Part shown: positions 21,691 to 35,957 of the stretch, in pieces
Position numbering within the stretch: the first letter of the stretch is position 1
Layout: each line of letters opens with the position of its first letter
NCBI GenBank assembly: GCA_964057225.1
Contig: OZ059895.1
Coordinates: 6,572,001-6,636,000 of the forward strand
Length of the DNA: 64,000 bases
DNA from: Auanema rhodensis
Lineage: Eukaryota; Nematoda; Chromadorea; Rhabditida; Rhabditidae
Direction of reading: 5' to 3'
Program-made: the position numbers and the translations under genes
Notes under the pieces: model-generated
Told to the model about the DNA's origin: nothing
The model's input: only the letters and a program-made list of their open reading frames with translations
Databases searched by the model: none

Positions 21691-23730
21691 GGTGATAACC
21701 ACAAGTTACTTAAACAGTTTATTGAAGATATTGTAACTCTTAGCACAACAATAGATTGATATATAGTAAAATATAGTATAGTTAAATTTCATTTTATTAG
21801 ACCTAGATTACTAAAACTTTTTGAATTAGTGCATTTATTCGTATTAAAAATTCGAAAATTGAATTCTTACATGCGAAAATCATAATTACGAATAAACCCA
21901 GTTATAAAAAAAAGAAATTTTAAAAATTTTAAAAAATATTCCTTTGCGCGGGTTTTCAATTTCGCTCATTACGTACGAGATCACTACCGTAATCTAAGAA
22001 ATTAGAAAAACCTGAGAGTCTGTGAATGACGTGTGTGGGCAAAAGGGCGGAGCAGTGGGCGGTCGCGAGATCGATAGGGGCTGTCTCGTTGTCTATTTTC
22101 TGCTGATATCTCGATGTCTTTTTAGCGAAGCACGAGCGTCACGTATAATTTTTATTATTATACGTATAAATATAGATATTCATGTTCTTTTTATAGTCTA
22201 TAGTTTAAAACTCTTATTCTTTTATTTTCTTCTTTAAGAACATTCAACTAGACTATTTTCATCATGTTCAGCTACTTTGATACTTGCTCTTCACCTATAT
22301 TTGTTCGTTTCGGGATAGATCTTGTAAGATTTCAATAGCTTTCCACTCATCACTCTCATATTATGCTCTTCCTCATAATATCACGCTGCTGACCTCCGTC
22401 TTCCTGGCTTACTTATAAACAAGTGGCATTAGAGATTAGAAACAATGTTGGTAGTAAGTATCAAATTAAAATGGGAACTATCTATTGATATGTGATTTCA
22501 TCATTGAAACGAAAAAATAACTGTAAGATTGAAAAAGATCTGATCGCTTGTGAAATATCTTTAAATCTTATTTCTAACCTCAAATTCAAACGGATGTCGT
22601 CAGCTCTTATTTCTTTTTCAACATATCATATTGCTCACAAGTGGATGTTTCGACATATTCTTCTAAATATGTCGAAACTCTTTTGATCATTAAACTATTC
22701 CTTTTTACAAAGTATTATATTAGATTCATATATTGTGATCATCTATATACATCTTAGTATTCATAGATGCAGTATTTATCATATTAATTTTTTTTAAATT
22801 TTTACTGTTTAGCTGATAGAAATAGGATGGAAATAATTAAATTTAATAAATTATAATAAGTTTAATTTGAAAACTTTAACGACAACAACAGTGAAAACTA
22901 AGGAAAGTAAAATGAAATAAAGAATGAAATGGTGATCTGCAAGTATGGCTTCGAAATGGAAAATTTTCTTTTCTACTGTTTATTGGCTCATATTGCATGT
23001 TATCATTTATTCTGGGCAAGTCGATCCCTATAAATATCATTCAGCCGTCTATTTCGGCTTGCGCATTTGGAAAACTGATATGAATTGGTCTCATTCCTTT
23101 TCATTATCACTAATTTTACAACCAAATTTGAAGAGTCAGTGAGCACATATGACCTCTTGTCTTAGGCCTTAAAACTTGTTCTTCGATTTCATTTCCGCAT
23201 TTACTTCCAAACAATTAGTTTAATCATGTAATAATAATAAATGACATTAAACTCTGAATGTCTGATTACAACTTTTTTTGTTTTGAATTGTTTATATCTT
23301 ATATATTCTTTTCTTCAATCTATCTATGTAAACCTTGTTAGTTGATTATCCTTGTTCAGGTAAGCGAACAAATACATTCCTGCCTAGGGTTTCTCTAAGA
23401 AACAAGAAAAAGGAGAAGGAATGCTAATGATAGAGAAGAAACAGAAAAAAGCCAAGTAATCTTATACCTAGTTGAAGCTTATTCCTTTATGCCCTGAAGC
23501 AATACCACTACTACTGAGTCTCACAATTCCACATACCACAAGAATTATTCCATCCTTTTTCTTATATTCTCGGTATGTGTACCAACTCTTCAAACTCAAA
23601 TTTTCATCAATATCATACATTTTCTCATTTTGTATGCCTTTTCAATCTTTTCTAATGAAAAAGATTATTAAATACAACATACGGATAGTATAAATGAACT
23701 TGTTAATTCTTTAATTTCTTTAATATATCC
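21691..23730. other. Intergenic upstream of chaf-1
   Basis: AT-rich, with one GC-rich island at about 22022-22090 containing GGGCGGAGCAGTGGGCGG (two GC boxes), 330 nt upstream of the chaf-1 start. A tight hairpin lies at 22647-22678. A 65-codon frame at 22945-23142 with a hydrophobic start has no recognisable domain. No gene supported. Confidence 0.4.
22647..22678. repeat. Perfect 13-bp hairpin with 6-nt loop
   Basis: GTTTCGACATATT (22647-22659) and AATATGTCGAAAC (22666-22678) are exact reverse complements around CTTCTA. Its role is unknown: it could be a structured RNA element, a cruciform or a dyad protein site. Confidence 0.7.
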
Positions 23731-23732
23731 TG

Positions 23733-23862
23733 CTCTCTCTCTTTCTCTCTCTCTCCCTCTCTCTCTCTCCCTCTCTCCCTCCAACTCTCCCTCCAACTCT
23801 CCCTCCAACTCTCTCCCTCCAACTCTCCTTTCAACTCTCTATCTCTATCTCTCTCTCTTTCT
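23733..23862. repeat. (CT)n tract with a 12-bp minisatellite
   Basis: A CT run followed by tandem CTCTCCCTCCAA units (23773-23834: three exact copies, then variant copies), then more CT. Confidence 0.85.
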
Positions 23863-25326
23863 ATTTTTTATTTAGCAGCAATGCTATAAGAATAAATAAA
23901 TAACATTTTAATTTTAAATTTGTTTATGAAACAAAAAAATACAATTTAAATTATTATCATTTTAAATAAAACATGTGCTATTATAATATTTACTTATCGT
24001 AAACACATTTTTTCTTATCAGTTGATAGTTACAAATCTGTTGAGGCCAGGCTTCCTGTCGTCATCGTGCAATTTTCTTTTCAAATTTCAAGCCCCAGCCA
24101 AAGCGTGAACCATCACGTGAAGTACGCAAATTCTATTTTAATTTTTTCATTCATTGAACTCAAATGCAGTTTAACGGTTGCTTTCTTCATTATCATCTTA
24201 TTTTCTTTATTTATATCATATAGTTTATATAACTATGTATATACATACGTATATGTATATATAGATATATATTATAATTTCATTTTCTTATTTTCATCTA
24301 CTATGTTACTCCATTCCTTGGAAAATCCAAGAAATTTTGCGACTTGTGGCCGAAGGAAAATTAATTACCATCCTTATTGGTATTCGAACTTATCCTCACG
24401 CCTAATTGGAAAGAAGCCTGAGAACTATAGAGAGATATAGAAAATGAAAGAGAGAATTGGAAGAAAATAGAGAAAACTGAAAAAGGAGAGAGAGAGATAG
24501 TTAAATATATCTTTTGATATTTATATATAGCATAAATATTATATGAATAGTTAGTATACCCTATGATTTCTTCAGCTTTTTCTTCAGTTTCTTTCTTATT
24601 CCCCTCTTCTACATTTCCTTTCTCTTTTTCTTTCATTTTGTCCAAATTTTCTTTGAATCTCACACTATTCTATTTCATTCTCACTCGTCCTCCTCTCTCT
24701 TTCTCAATCTCTCTCTCTCTCTCTATCATCCGTCATACTCTTTATTCTTGTGAGCATTTCAACAGATTTTCCGAATGCCAATTACCTTTTTCGTTTTATT
24801 CCACGACTTCTTTTCATTTTTCCTTCTGTTTATATTCTCTATACATTAATAAATCTCCTTCCTTGTTGTAAAGATTTGTATTATATCATATTCTTAATCT
24901 GCCTTATTATATATTTTCTATATGATGTATATAACTATATGAGTTTTGAAGCTTTTTACTATTTGTATTCAAGTCAATAGTTATATGATGACATCATTTT
25001 CACCATATACTCAAACCCAATTCATCTGGTCGTTGTCGTCTGTTATCGCGCGAATGCCGAGTTATTGTCCGGTTATCGAAACACAATTACATGGAAGTAC
25101 TTACATTCTCATCAGAATATCTTGCTCGCCTATGACGGTAGGTACTGACGACAATCTCAACGACGAATCGACTTCATGTGCGAAACTACTTTTGGCATTG
25201 ATGGTATACAACTTGCATACATGCAGATGTACATACATACATAGTATGTACATGCACAACAATCATGAACTTTTCGTATTTTTCAATCTGTAATGAGTGC
25301 AACAATCGTTTATTATTATCACCTTT

Positions 25327-25330
<4 letters not shown>

Positions 25331-25366
<36 letters not shown>

Positions 25367-25409
25367 AACAAAGAGAGAGAGAGAGATCAACAAAGAGAGA
25401 GAGAGAGAG
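25331..25409. repeat. (GA)n tract with two GATCAACAAA interruptions
   Basis: A long GA run broken twice by the same ATCAACAAA insert, so a roughly 22-bp unit is itself duplicated. Confidence 0.9.
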
Positions 25410-25668
25410 GGAATTATATATCTTTTTCAAATCATAAATCACTTCATCATCTTATATTTCATAGTTTATCACGTTCATGATCATAATGTTAATTTCAACT
25501 GTAAATGAACAAAATTCATAATCTTCTAATATTTTCATATATTTTCTATTAGTTTCCTTCATATATCATGCTCATAATTTTACTATATACGTACATTGAA
25601 GTTATGGATTCTGAAGACCTTCATATACATATCTGAGATGTTTTCTTCATATAACACATTGATATACC

Positions 25669-25672
<4 letters not shown>

Positions 25673-25716
<44 letters not shown>

Positions 25717-25768
25717 CTTCAATTTTTCCTACATACTTTCTAGTTATATATATATATATATATATATA
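25673..25768. repeat. (CT)n followed by (TA)n
   Basis: CT run at 25673-25706 and TA run at 25745-25768. A second TA-rich cluster lies at about 25963-26012. Confidence 0.85.
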
Positions 25769-27905
25769 AGAAAATTGAAGCTGATAGTGAGTAAAGAAAA
25801 AAAAGAAAAAATGTATAGGAATGGAGAAGGGCTGAATTACTTGCTGTAGTTTCGCGTTATCCACTCTTTTCTCCTTTTTCGTTTCAGTTTTTTTTCTTAT
25901 TCAAGACAAATAAACAAATATTCGTTGTATTGATCGTTTGTTCAATCTATTGCTCTCAAGATATATGTATATAATATATATATAATATATATATATAGAT
26001 ATATAGATATATGTTATGATCTACTTATAATTCATTTTTATCTTAATACTTTTGCTCCCTAGATATCCTTATTACAAGTCCAACTTCTGAAGCCATTTTT
26101 CAGCTTTCACAACAATTCATATCTACATCATCTTACAGTTGTTTTCATTGTCGGCTTTATTTTATGCATTTGTTTGTCCTTCTCATGTCTTTTCACTGTT
26201 GCCCTCATTCAGTTCTAGCACTCGCGTCATTCTTAGCTGTCAAGCTGATGTTCATGGTTTTTGCATCAAATGCTTGCTCCATCTTCTCACTATGATGATA
26301 ATACTAAGAACTTTACATGATGATTTATATAATAATCATTCATTCTTTGTAATAGAAAATTAAATTTGAAATCCATTAATATCGTCTTGTTAAAGATGTT
26401 TTTTCTTTTTCATTCATTATTCTTACTTCTTGTCATTCTCATTATGACAATTTTCTTTATTACAAATTGAATATGCATCGTCCTGTGGCCAATGGAGCTT
26501 GATATTCGATTTTCCTTTTCCTCCCCCTCATTTGAGTAAAAGGTCAACATCGTTGTCGTTGTGAGTTGGTGAACTCTCCAGCCTCTATGCAGTATTCAGT
26601 ACTAGTCATCCATCTATCTGTCCATAACCCCCCTCACCCCTCCAAACTTTAGCCTTAGGCTCAAATGAAGCTTCAAGCCTATCGACACATCTTGCCATCC
26701 AGTTTGAAGCAGTAGCAACAACCGCAGCACTAACAACACCAAAAGCAGTAGTAGCAGTTTACATTCCTCTACGGGTTGTCGTTGTTTGTCGCCGACGATG
26801 TCGCTAGCGATTAGTTGTGCGTGAATAGAGCCATAAGGGCACATGTCCTAACTCAAGCTGTATTCTATTTTTTGACATTTCCATTCTATTTTTGATGTCG
26901 TCAGTACTATAATCGCTTTTTCGTTGAATAACTATGCCTGACCTGCTGATCTGGAATTCATACAATGTAAAACAAAAAAAAACTTAGAAACAAGGAAGGA
27001 TTTCGAATACAACAGAAACTTTTACATATGCAGCTATTACATATAATGGAAATAAGTGGAAAAAAATGCTCAGAAGAAAGTAAAAATAGCCTGAGGGCAC
27101 ATGGAATAACAGCTTGATGAGATGACGAACTGCTTAAAATGACAAACGAGAAAAGAAACTTGTCATGCTGCATAGTACTATGCTTAAACTGTATGTATGA
27201 TGACGTCAATATGCATCAATTTAAAAAAAAAACGAATAAAAAAGTAGCTTGATGTTTGGCTATAAGACTTCAGTATAGGCATAGGCCTAGTTCTTGAAAG
27301 CAGAATCATCAGGTGTTGATGTGTATGCTTGATTGCAGATTGTCTTTAGCTTTAGCTCTGTAAAATCCTTTACTAGTTTTGAAGAGAGAGAGAGAGAGAA
27401 GGAGAGAGAGAAAGATATAGAGAGATATAGATCTACATCAATGCTTCAAGTATAACTCATTTATCAAAATGCTCATAGTTTGATGTCAGTTATTGATGTT
27501 TTTTGAGCTTTAGTTCAAGTTAGTTCTTAGACTGTACAAGATTTCATTGATTTTCTTTTTGTTTATTTTTTCTTTTTTTCTTCTCATAATCTTTACTATC
27601 TTTTCATCTTTTTTTTTTCAATGTATATTTCATGTTTTTCCCTTATAATTATAACTATGAGTATGTACGTATATATGTGAATTGAAGCTTTGTTGAGTAT
27701 AGATTGCTCCAAATCTCTTTCATATTCTTCTTCTTCTTCTTTTTATTCTCTTTTCTTTCCCTTTCCTTTTCGTGGTTTCTAAGCAACACGTATTCTAGAA
27801 AACTGTTAAATACCACGCTTTTAGAACCGATGAGTTGATGTTAGAAGAACATATGAAGAGAAGAAGAAGAAGAATAAGTTGGGTTCATTTTCTTCTAGTT
27901 TGTAT

Positions 27906-27919
27906 TCTCTCTCTCTCTT

Positions 27920-27970
<51 letters not shown>
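27906..27970. repeat. (CT)n microsatellite, 65 bp
   Basis: CT dinucleotides with three TTT interruptions. Confidence 0.9.
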
Positions 27971-30900
27971 GCTATATCTATCATCCTTGCTAGTTACCCT
28001 TGTCATCTCAATTTTCTTTATTTGAAGAGCTTAATGTATGACGAAGATGTTATAAAGGTGATCAAAGATGTAGTTTGAGATGAATCGAAGAGCATTTTCA
28101 AACTTGTCTTGTGAGCAAGCTTGAAATGAAATTGTCTATAAACTTGTAGACATAATGTCATCTCAAGATGTTCCAACTTCACTATTCACATATATCATTT
28201 ATACAATGAATAAGAAATATATGTAATAGTTAATATAATTTATTCTATTAACTATATCTTCATTGTATTGTTTTCAATATAATATTTCTTCATCATTCAT
28301 CTTTTGAATTTTCTTGATTTTTTTAAATCTGTTTACTCATAGCTGCTGCTTCTTGTCCTTAATGATTGTGTCGTCTGTCATCATTCAGTACTTAGCACAC
28401 ACACGGTTCTTCAGTTAGTGTGAGTGTGAGCAAGAAAGTCAATGATGAGAGACGACAACCACACGAGATGCTCTACGTGATCTTCTGATTTCAATCTTTT
28501 TTGACTTACTTCTTCCGGTCGGCTTCTTCAAATAGCATCAGCAACTTCTTGCTCGCTTGCTAGTGTACCTGTTCAACTGCTTGTTCGTCTTCAATCATCT
28601 TCTCGACCTTGCGAACTAATTGGATTTTTGAGGTTTTTTTTAGGAATCTCGAATGTTATTTTAGGACAAAAAACATTTTCTACCTCACTTCACACGTCTA
28701 ACTTTTACTTCCATTTGATTGTTTCGACGGTCGGCTTTATCCTCATGTGTATGTGTATGTATATATGTGAATGAAGGAGACATAGAGAGAGGAAGAAAAA
28801 AATAAAGAGAGAAAGAGACAGACATAGAGAAAGAGAGAAATAGAAATTGTCGTCAACTTCGTAGTCGTCCTCTTTTCTTCTATGTTCTTTTATCTTTCGA
28901 ATCTGCTCTTCATCTTTTCCGGTATTCAGCCTAATCGGCAATCCGTCAAATCTACTAATCCTTGCCACCGCTCATCATCCCGGCTTCTCCTTCATTCTCT
29001 TCATGCTTTACCTCTTCCCCTCTCTACGTCTTGTCATGTTCCTCCTCTCTAAACTTTTGGTTTTAATCAATTTTTCCTGCAGAAGAGCATCCGATCAGTC
29101 GTTGATGAGCCGTTGCTTATCATATCCAACAGTTTGCTTCAGCCTTTAGAAGCTTTCTGTTTCAATTTTTCTTTTTGTTTTGTTTCTTCTCATTTTCTGT
29201 TTTCTTGTCATATTTCAACATCAATTTCCTTATGCTCATGTTCGAACGAGACTCTTTTTCATTTGTTTCTGTGATTGCTTAACGTTCAAAAGATGTTTTC
29301 TCAACATCACCCATGTTTCCCAATTCATTCAATTCGAGACATGATTTCAGCTTTTTCTTTATCCATCTTTTTCTCTGTTGGATTGCCAATTTGAATGACT
29401 TTTCATAGTTTTCTGCTCCCCTTCCTTCTCTCCAACCATTACCAATCTCTTTCTTTCTTCATTTCATGTGCAACGATTTTGACAACGTTAGCTTGATCCG
29501 AGTTTCCTTTCCTATCCATATCCATGGTCTTACTTGTTTTAGCTATTGCTTCCCTTCATATCTCCATACATGTAAGCTCTGTCTCCATATTAGAAGAGAA
29601 GGAAAGTAAATCATTAGAAGCCGGAGATTGTTGTATATCACATGTAAATCAGAAAGCTATACTGACATCAAGCCCCTGAATTGTTCTGGATTTCATAGTT
29701 TTGCATAGCACGATCTAGAGTTTAGCTATCACATCACGATATGAATCACATTAAGTCTTGATCTCTTTTAATCCTCTCTCTCTCTTTATTTCTCTCCATT
29801 TGCCCCTCTCTCTCTCTTGCCGTCTCTCTAAATGTCTTCCTTGTTCAGCTTGAAACACTAATAGATCTGCTGACTTCATCATTCATCCTTTCATAGATAT
29901 TCTTACGCAACTACCTCTTAGTTCCATTTTTGGTAATTTCACTTGCACTCAGACCCATGCTGTAAGAAACAAACTTGTATTCAAAGAGCCCAATGACGTT
30001 TACATCTCTCGACTTTTCCCCTGTCCGTCCTTTTCTCTTCTTACTCTTGTCACACGCTGTCTCTCGTTCTTTCTCTTTCCTCCATCTCTGAATTCCCGGC
30101 AGCACTTTTCACAATTCGACACAAACTCACAACAACTTGTATGCCATGTAAGCTGAATTTTCATCCGCTCACTCATTGCTAAGTTCTATCTTTCCAACAT
30201 TTTTTATACAAAAAAAATTTTTTTTAATTGTCAGTTTCCTCATTTGGTCAATTTCTCTCACCATTTATGTGATCTGTTTCTCTACATATCTCTTATTTCT
30301 CCTCTGTTTTCAGTTCGCTAACTATTAGCTTTTCCCGTTTTTGATCTGTAGTTTCCCTTTCACCTCTCGTCCTTTTTCTCAGTTCGTTTCACTCTTTGAG
30401 CATAATCTTGTCGTTGATGTGAAATTGCTTATCGTTCGCTTAGGTTGACGTAACTATCGAATAGTGACCGTTGGTGTCATGGAGGGACAGTTTCTCTTTC
30501 TCTATTTTCATCTCAATATTCTCTTCTTCCCTTATTCTCTCTTCTTTTTCTCGTGAAAGCCATAATAACAGCATCATTTCTTGAATAAACAGTCTGTGCA
30601 CATACAAGCCTCAGACTCAACGGATCGTATCGTCAACGTCCAGTATACCACTTGCGTCACGGCTTGTGGCTAGTGAAGGATGATGCAGGTTGTGGACATT
30701 GTCCTCTCGTTCCTTTAAATCATTCCCTTTAGCAACTTTCCACTCTATCTTTCTCTATCTTTCTCCCTCCCCTCTCTCTCTCTCTCTCTCTCTCTCCCAG
30801 TGTTCATCTCTCTGTTCTCTCTTAGAGTCCCTCTGTTTTCCATTTTTCAATAATTCATCAAGCTTTCACTAAACTTTCCTAAATTTTCCCGAATACTATG

Positions 30901-33150
30901 TTGATATTTGATAATTTTATTCAAACCATATTTAATTTCAGTTAACTATATTTTTATATTGTGTTATTAATTATTTTCTTAATCATTACTTTGACACTTC
31001 AAATTCTTCTTTTTTTCAAGTTTTCTTACTAATCTCTTACATTTTTTTATTTTCTCATCCCTACTCTGATCACAATCATTCTGATCAACCATCAGCTGAT
31101 TTATTCAACTTGCACCACGTGCTGTTGTTGTTAGAAGCTTGACACCAACGTAGTACTCACGGGGTTGATGTCCTCTTACTTCACTCATCTTCGACACTCT
31201 ATACAACTAATGATGGCTGACGTTGAGTTTACGCCGTACTCATCACGACCTTACTGTATTGTGAAGACGACAAATTGACATCATCATTGAACTTCATCGT
31301 CTGCTTGTATCATATTCTTCGATCCCCATGGATTTTGAAGAAGTATCAAGTGATATGATGATTGAGATTTAACTACTAATGATGAATTTCTTGTTGAAAG
31401 CTTTTATTTAATCGCAATGATGATAGAAAGATTGGTTTTCTCTTTAGTCCAACTGACTGACACGTCAAGCCGTCGTCATGCTGACATCGAATGACCATTT
31501 CCCTGTAGTTTTTCCTCATTTTTTGATATAATCAGCCACATACACATACATAGATACACTTATCGTCATTACATCTAACAGCTGAAATGTCATAGCTGTT
31601 GCTTTCTGTGAAATTGAACTGCTGATGTTATTACTACTATTACTAATGCTACTGCTGTTGTTGATTTTGCTGACGATGTGCGTGTATCTGTGTGTGTGTG
31701 TGTGTAGATGTAGCCGAACAACGCACAGTTCACAATTTCCTATGTGGTCACTGAGCAGTAGTTAGATGCTTTGTAACATTTGAGGTATTGAGCAGATTGG
31801 CTCAACATCTACGTCACTATGTATTTCTTTACGTGTTGACGTCAAATAAGGCTAATAAGATTGTTGTGCTTTATAATGATCATGTCAAACCTGAAAAAGG
31901 AAATTGAGACAGAAGAAGAAATGGGCCAACTGAAGAATGAAGATGATAATGAAGCAGAAGAAGAGAAAGCTTTAAACAACATCTTCAGCATAGGCTTATC
32001 ATTTCTTTTCGCCAGTTTAATAGATTTCGTTGTAAGAGGATTTCAGTTCATAAAATCAAGAAATGATTTTTCATGATCATATTAATGATTATCAAAGATC
32101 TTTCTTATTTCATTTATATTAAATTCAATTGTCATTGTTTTGCGACTATGTGATGCTATCTCTCTTGCTAACACTTTTCGTCATCATCGTGATGATGATC
32201 GTCGTCTTCGTCGTCGACACCATCGTTGACATCATCGTTATACTTAAAGGGAATCTGATTATTCAGGCTCAGATATGTATACGCAAATGTGTTTATAAAC
32301 ATCATTTCATCGTGTTGATGATGATTATGTTGATGAGAAAGACAGATTGATTAATGATTTTAAACGACGACGACTATGAAGAAGACGACGTTAGCGTGAT
32401 GACAATAATACTGACGACGTCGACTGACATCGAGTGCTTCAAAATATTGCCTAGCGCCATCATAATCATCATCATCACCACAACTCCACTATCGATATCG
32501 GTTTTGATCGATTTGGCCCCAAAACTGTTTCCTTCCAATGAGCTAATTATCCTTTTTGATCATATTTTCTCTCTTCTGTGTTTTGTTCCTATTTACAGGT
32601 ATATGTTCAAGTCCTACTTGCTTACTCATTCTTTCTGACCCATCTACCTTTCTCTCGTTCTCTATCACTCTCTTACGTTCTCTTTTTCTCTTGTTCATCC
32701 TCTTTTTCATCTATTACCTCCTTTCCACTCATCACACTGAGGTACTATCTAACGGAACTGTTATGTCATATTCTCGATTCCTTTCGTAATTCATCGTTCT
32801 TATCGTCATTTTTTCTTATTTCACAGATTTTTTTCAACAATTGTATTAATTTACTTCGTTTTAGGACCATATACATGGCTCAACATCATTCACATTACGT
32901 ACTTGGAAGTCATCATAGTCGTCGTTGTCGTTTACCACCGTCATCATAATTAACGGCATGTCATCTGACATACCTGAAAGAGTAGAAGAGGGTAAAGATG
33001 GGGGGCAAAAATGGAAAAAATCTGCTGCTGCTGTTCTTTCAAGTCATTGTGTTGAATAGTTTTCTTCCTGTTTCAATTTCATTATCGTTATTTCAACGAT
33101 TTTCTTGTTGTATTCAGAATCCATTTAGAGTGTATTTCATCAATATCATA

Positions 33151-33217
33151 ACTACTACTACAGCTACAGCTACAGCTACTGATACTCCTACAGCTACAGC
33201 TACTGCTACTACTACTA
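33151..33217. repeat. ACAGCT/ACT hexa- and trinucleotide repeat
   Basis: Tandem CTACAG units in two blocks flanked by ACT triplets. A separate (CAT)8 follows at about 33297-33320. Confidence 0.8.
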
Positions 33218-34176
33218 GTATTATATGAAATTTGTATGTTTTGAGGCATAAATGACAAGCTGAACTGTCATATGATGATTTAACAACACATCAAACATCA
33301 TCATCATCATCATCATCATTATCAATCTATGAAGCTCAATTTGAAAAAAAAAGGAAGATGATTGAGAGCTAGATAGTCAATTCATTCGTATGCTCGTTGT
33401 GCATGTCAGAACATACATCTAGAGCACATGCGCAAAGATTATTGATGATGATGATGGTAACTAGAAGTACTATGGAGGAGAGTAGGGAGCATAGGATTTG
33501 AACATCTTTTCCTTATTTTTCCTCTTTTCTCTCTCTCTCTCTCTTTCTCTACCTTCTCCCCTCTTTCTCTCATCTTCTTCTTCTTTTCCTTCTTCTTCTT
33601 TCTCGCTTTCCCTTATAATATATCTTCATCAAGCTCTTTTCTCTCCTTTTTTTCATTTTTACGGAGACACTCTCAATTCTGTATACTGTCTGTCTGTTTA
33701 ATTCACTCTGTATACAGGCTTGAATAGACAAGCACAGATAGGACTATGTGTTAGTTAGTCAAGTTGCCAGCAATAGTCACATGTCCTTCCGATGCTCTTC
33801 CTGATTCTCTCGTTCTTTTCAACATCTCTCTATCATACTACATTCTATTCCAATTCTTTTCCTTCTGTATTCTCTCACTATCTCAACATCTTTCATTTCG
33901 ATCATCCTTCTGTAACCAGTTTCCTGTACCTGTCTCTCGTTCTCTGCTCCTCTCCTTCTCTCGCATCATTTCACCAATACATTGACGGAAATGATGAAGT
34001 AGACGTCGGGGAGTCGACGACGGCGTCGACGACGACGACAAGGAGAGTATCGACGATTGCCCTCACACACTGTATTCTATCCTTTTTCACCATTCTATCT
34101 TGCCATCAGTCTGCCATCTATGTTGCCACTTTTTCATATACTACTCTTTCCGCTTCAGCCTTAACACTTTCTTGCC

Positions 34177-34250
34177 TCTCTCTTTCTCTCCCTCCCTCCC
34201 TCTCTCGCTCTCTCTCTCTTCCTCTCTCTTCCTTTCTCTCTCTCTCTCTT
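34177..34250. repeat. (CT)n-rich tract
   Basis: Interrupted CT run. It creates low-complexity Ser/Leu and Arg/Glu open frames on the two strands. Confidence 0.8.
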
Positions 34251-35297
34251 GTTGTTGCTCTACTACTACTACCACTACCGGCAGACCGTTGTTCAACCAT
34301 CTGTTTTCCTCTCGTTTCACTCGCTATCATCATCGTCGGCAGAATGATATTTTTGGATTGCCAAAACGACTACAAATAGATTTTCCAATTTTTGATTTAT
34401 TAATAGAAATCTTCAAACTATTTTTAGCTTTCAACTCTTTTTTTAATTTTGAACTATTTAATCTAATTATTATGTATAATCAATATATTTTTATTTATAA
34501 TATATACTTATCTTTTAAATTTACAATGACGACATTCATCATGTTCATTTTGCCATTATCATCAGCTTAAACTTAAGCTTATAACCACCAGGCTTATTAT
34601 TATCTTTGTCGACCACGTTTTGAGCTTATTGAACAAAATGAATTTACCCAAAGCCATGTCAGCTGATAATTCCCTTTTGCTTTTGCCACCCTTTCATTCA
34701 TCCATCCATATCCTTACTCTCTTTTGTCCCCCCTAGGGGTTATGAAGTAAGACATCTTCACCCTCATGTTACTCCATCCTTCTTGAAGTTTTTTTTGAAT
34801 TCTCTTCACTCTGTCTTTCTGCTTACTTTCTCTTATCCTATATCATTCATTCTCTTCCATCATGGCTTACTCCATATTCAGCATTTTTCCAAGTTTTATC
34901 ACCAGTAGCAGCCTTCTAAGCAATTGCTGTTCCCAAGACAGCTTAAGCAGTTATGACATTTGTTTCATGTTGTTTGTTCTTGTTGAAACATTTTTCTTCT
35001 TCATCTTTCACATTCTTCTTCTCTCATTTTTAATCTTCTTCTTTGAAATATTTACAATTTTCTATTTTGAAGAAACAACAATTTCGTTTTTTAAAATCTT
35101 TTCAAACTTTAAATATCCTCCAACTCTTTTTTTATTTCATTAAATGTTTCATTTGCTACAAATATTATCACACATATACAAAATTGTATATATATCTTTT
35201 CATCATCTTACTATTTCATTTGAATTCTTTTCATTTCAAATATTAAATTTCCTACAATTTGTATACAACATCTTTCAATTTTTTTAAAATCTCTCTT

Positions 35298-35328
<31 letters not shown>

Positions 35329-35879
35329 GACATATACACTCTCTATATCTACCTGTCTATCTAATATAGTATATATCCAAGTTTATATTCTATAGTCATC
35401 TGATCTTTGTATATACTCAATAGAGCTAGAACGACAATACTCAATCGTCTCTCTATTCCTTCCTCTCCTATACTTGTATTCTCTCGTTTAGAGAAAAAAA
35501 TCAGAAGGAAGGTTGAATTGACCAAGACAACCACGTCATCTAAACCTTTCATATGTGCTTCTCTATTTCTCTTTGTCTAGTTAACTGTTGTATACACTGT
35601 CTATTCTAAACTACATTGATTGTACATGTATGAAGCCGAGAAGGAACGAATATGAGATGAAAACATGGGAAGAATATAAAGTATAGAGGATTTCATTGTA
35701 GATAGTAACAGTAGTAATAGAATAACTACAATGTTATATGAATTTGAGAAAAAAAAAAGAGGAAAAGATTGCACTACAAGTAAGGAGAACAGTACTTCTT
35801 CTATTTTGCTTTTCTTTTTTCTACTTCATATTCTTCTTCCCCGGGGGATCTCTACTGTCACAAAGAGATAGAGAAAGAT

Positions 35880-35919
35880 GGAGAGAGAGAAAGATGAAGA
35901 GAGAGAGAGAGAGAAAGAT

Positions 35920-35951
<32 letters not shown>
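35880..35951. repeat. (GA)n with AAGATGAAGA interruptions
   Basis: Purine tract of GA runs separated by repeated AAAGATGAA. More GA-rich sequence continues to about 36010. Confidence 0.85.

Positions 35952-35957
<6 letters not shown>

Noticed and set aside
22945-23142. 65-codon frame with a hydrophobic N-terminus
   Set aside because: Single short frame, no known family, no partner exons; chance occurrence is likely in this AT-rich region.
25331-25409. Regular GA units considered as a CRISPR-like array
   Set aside because: Simple dinucleotide repeat in a eukaryotic genome; no unique spacers.
33792-34379. 195-codon open frame, plus strand
   Set aside because: Ser/Leu/Phe-rich reading of pyrimidine tracts with no domain; the opposite strand gives the matching Arg/Glu reading.
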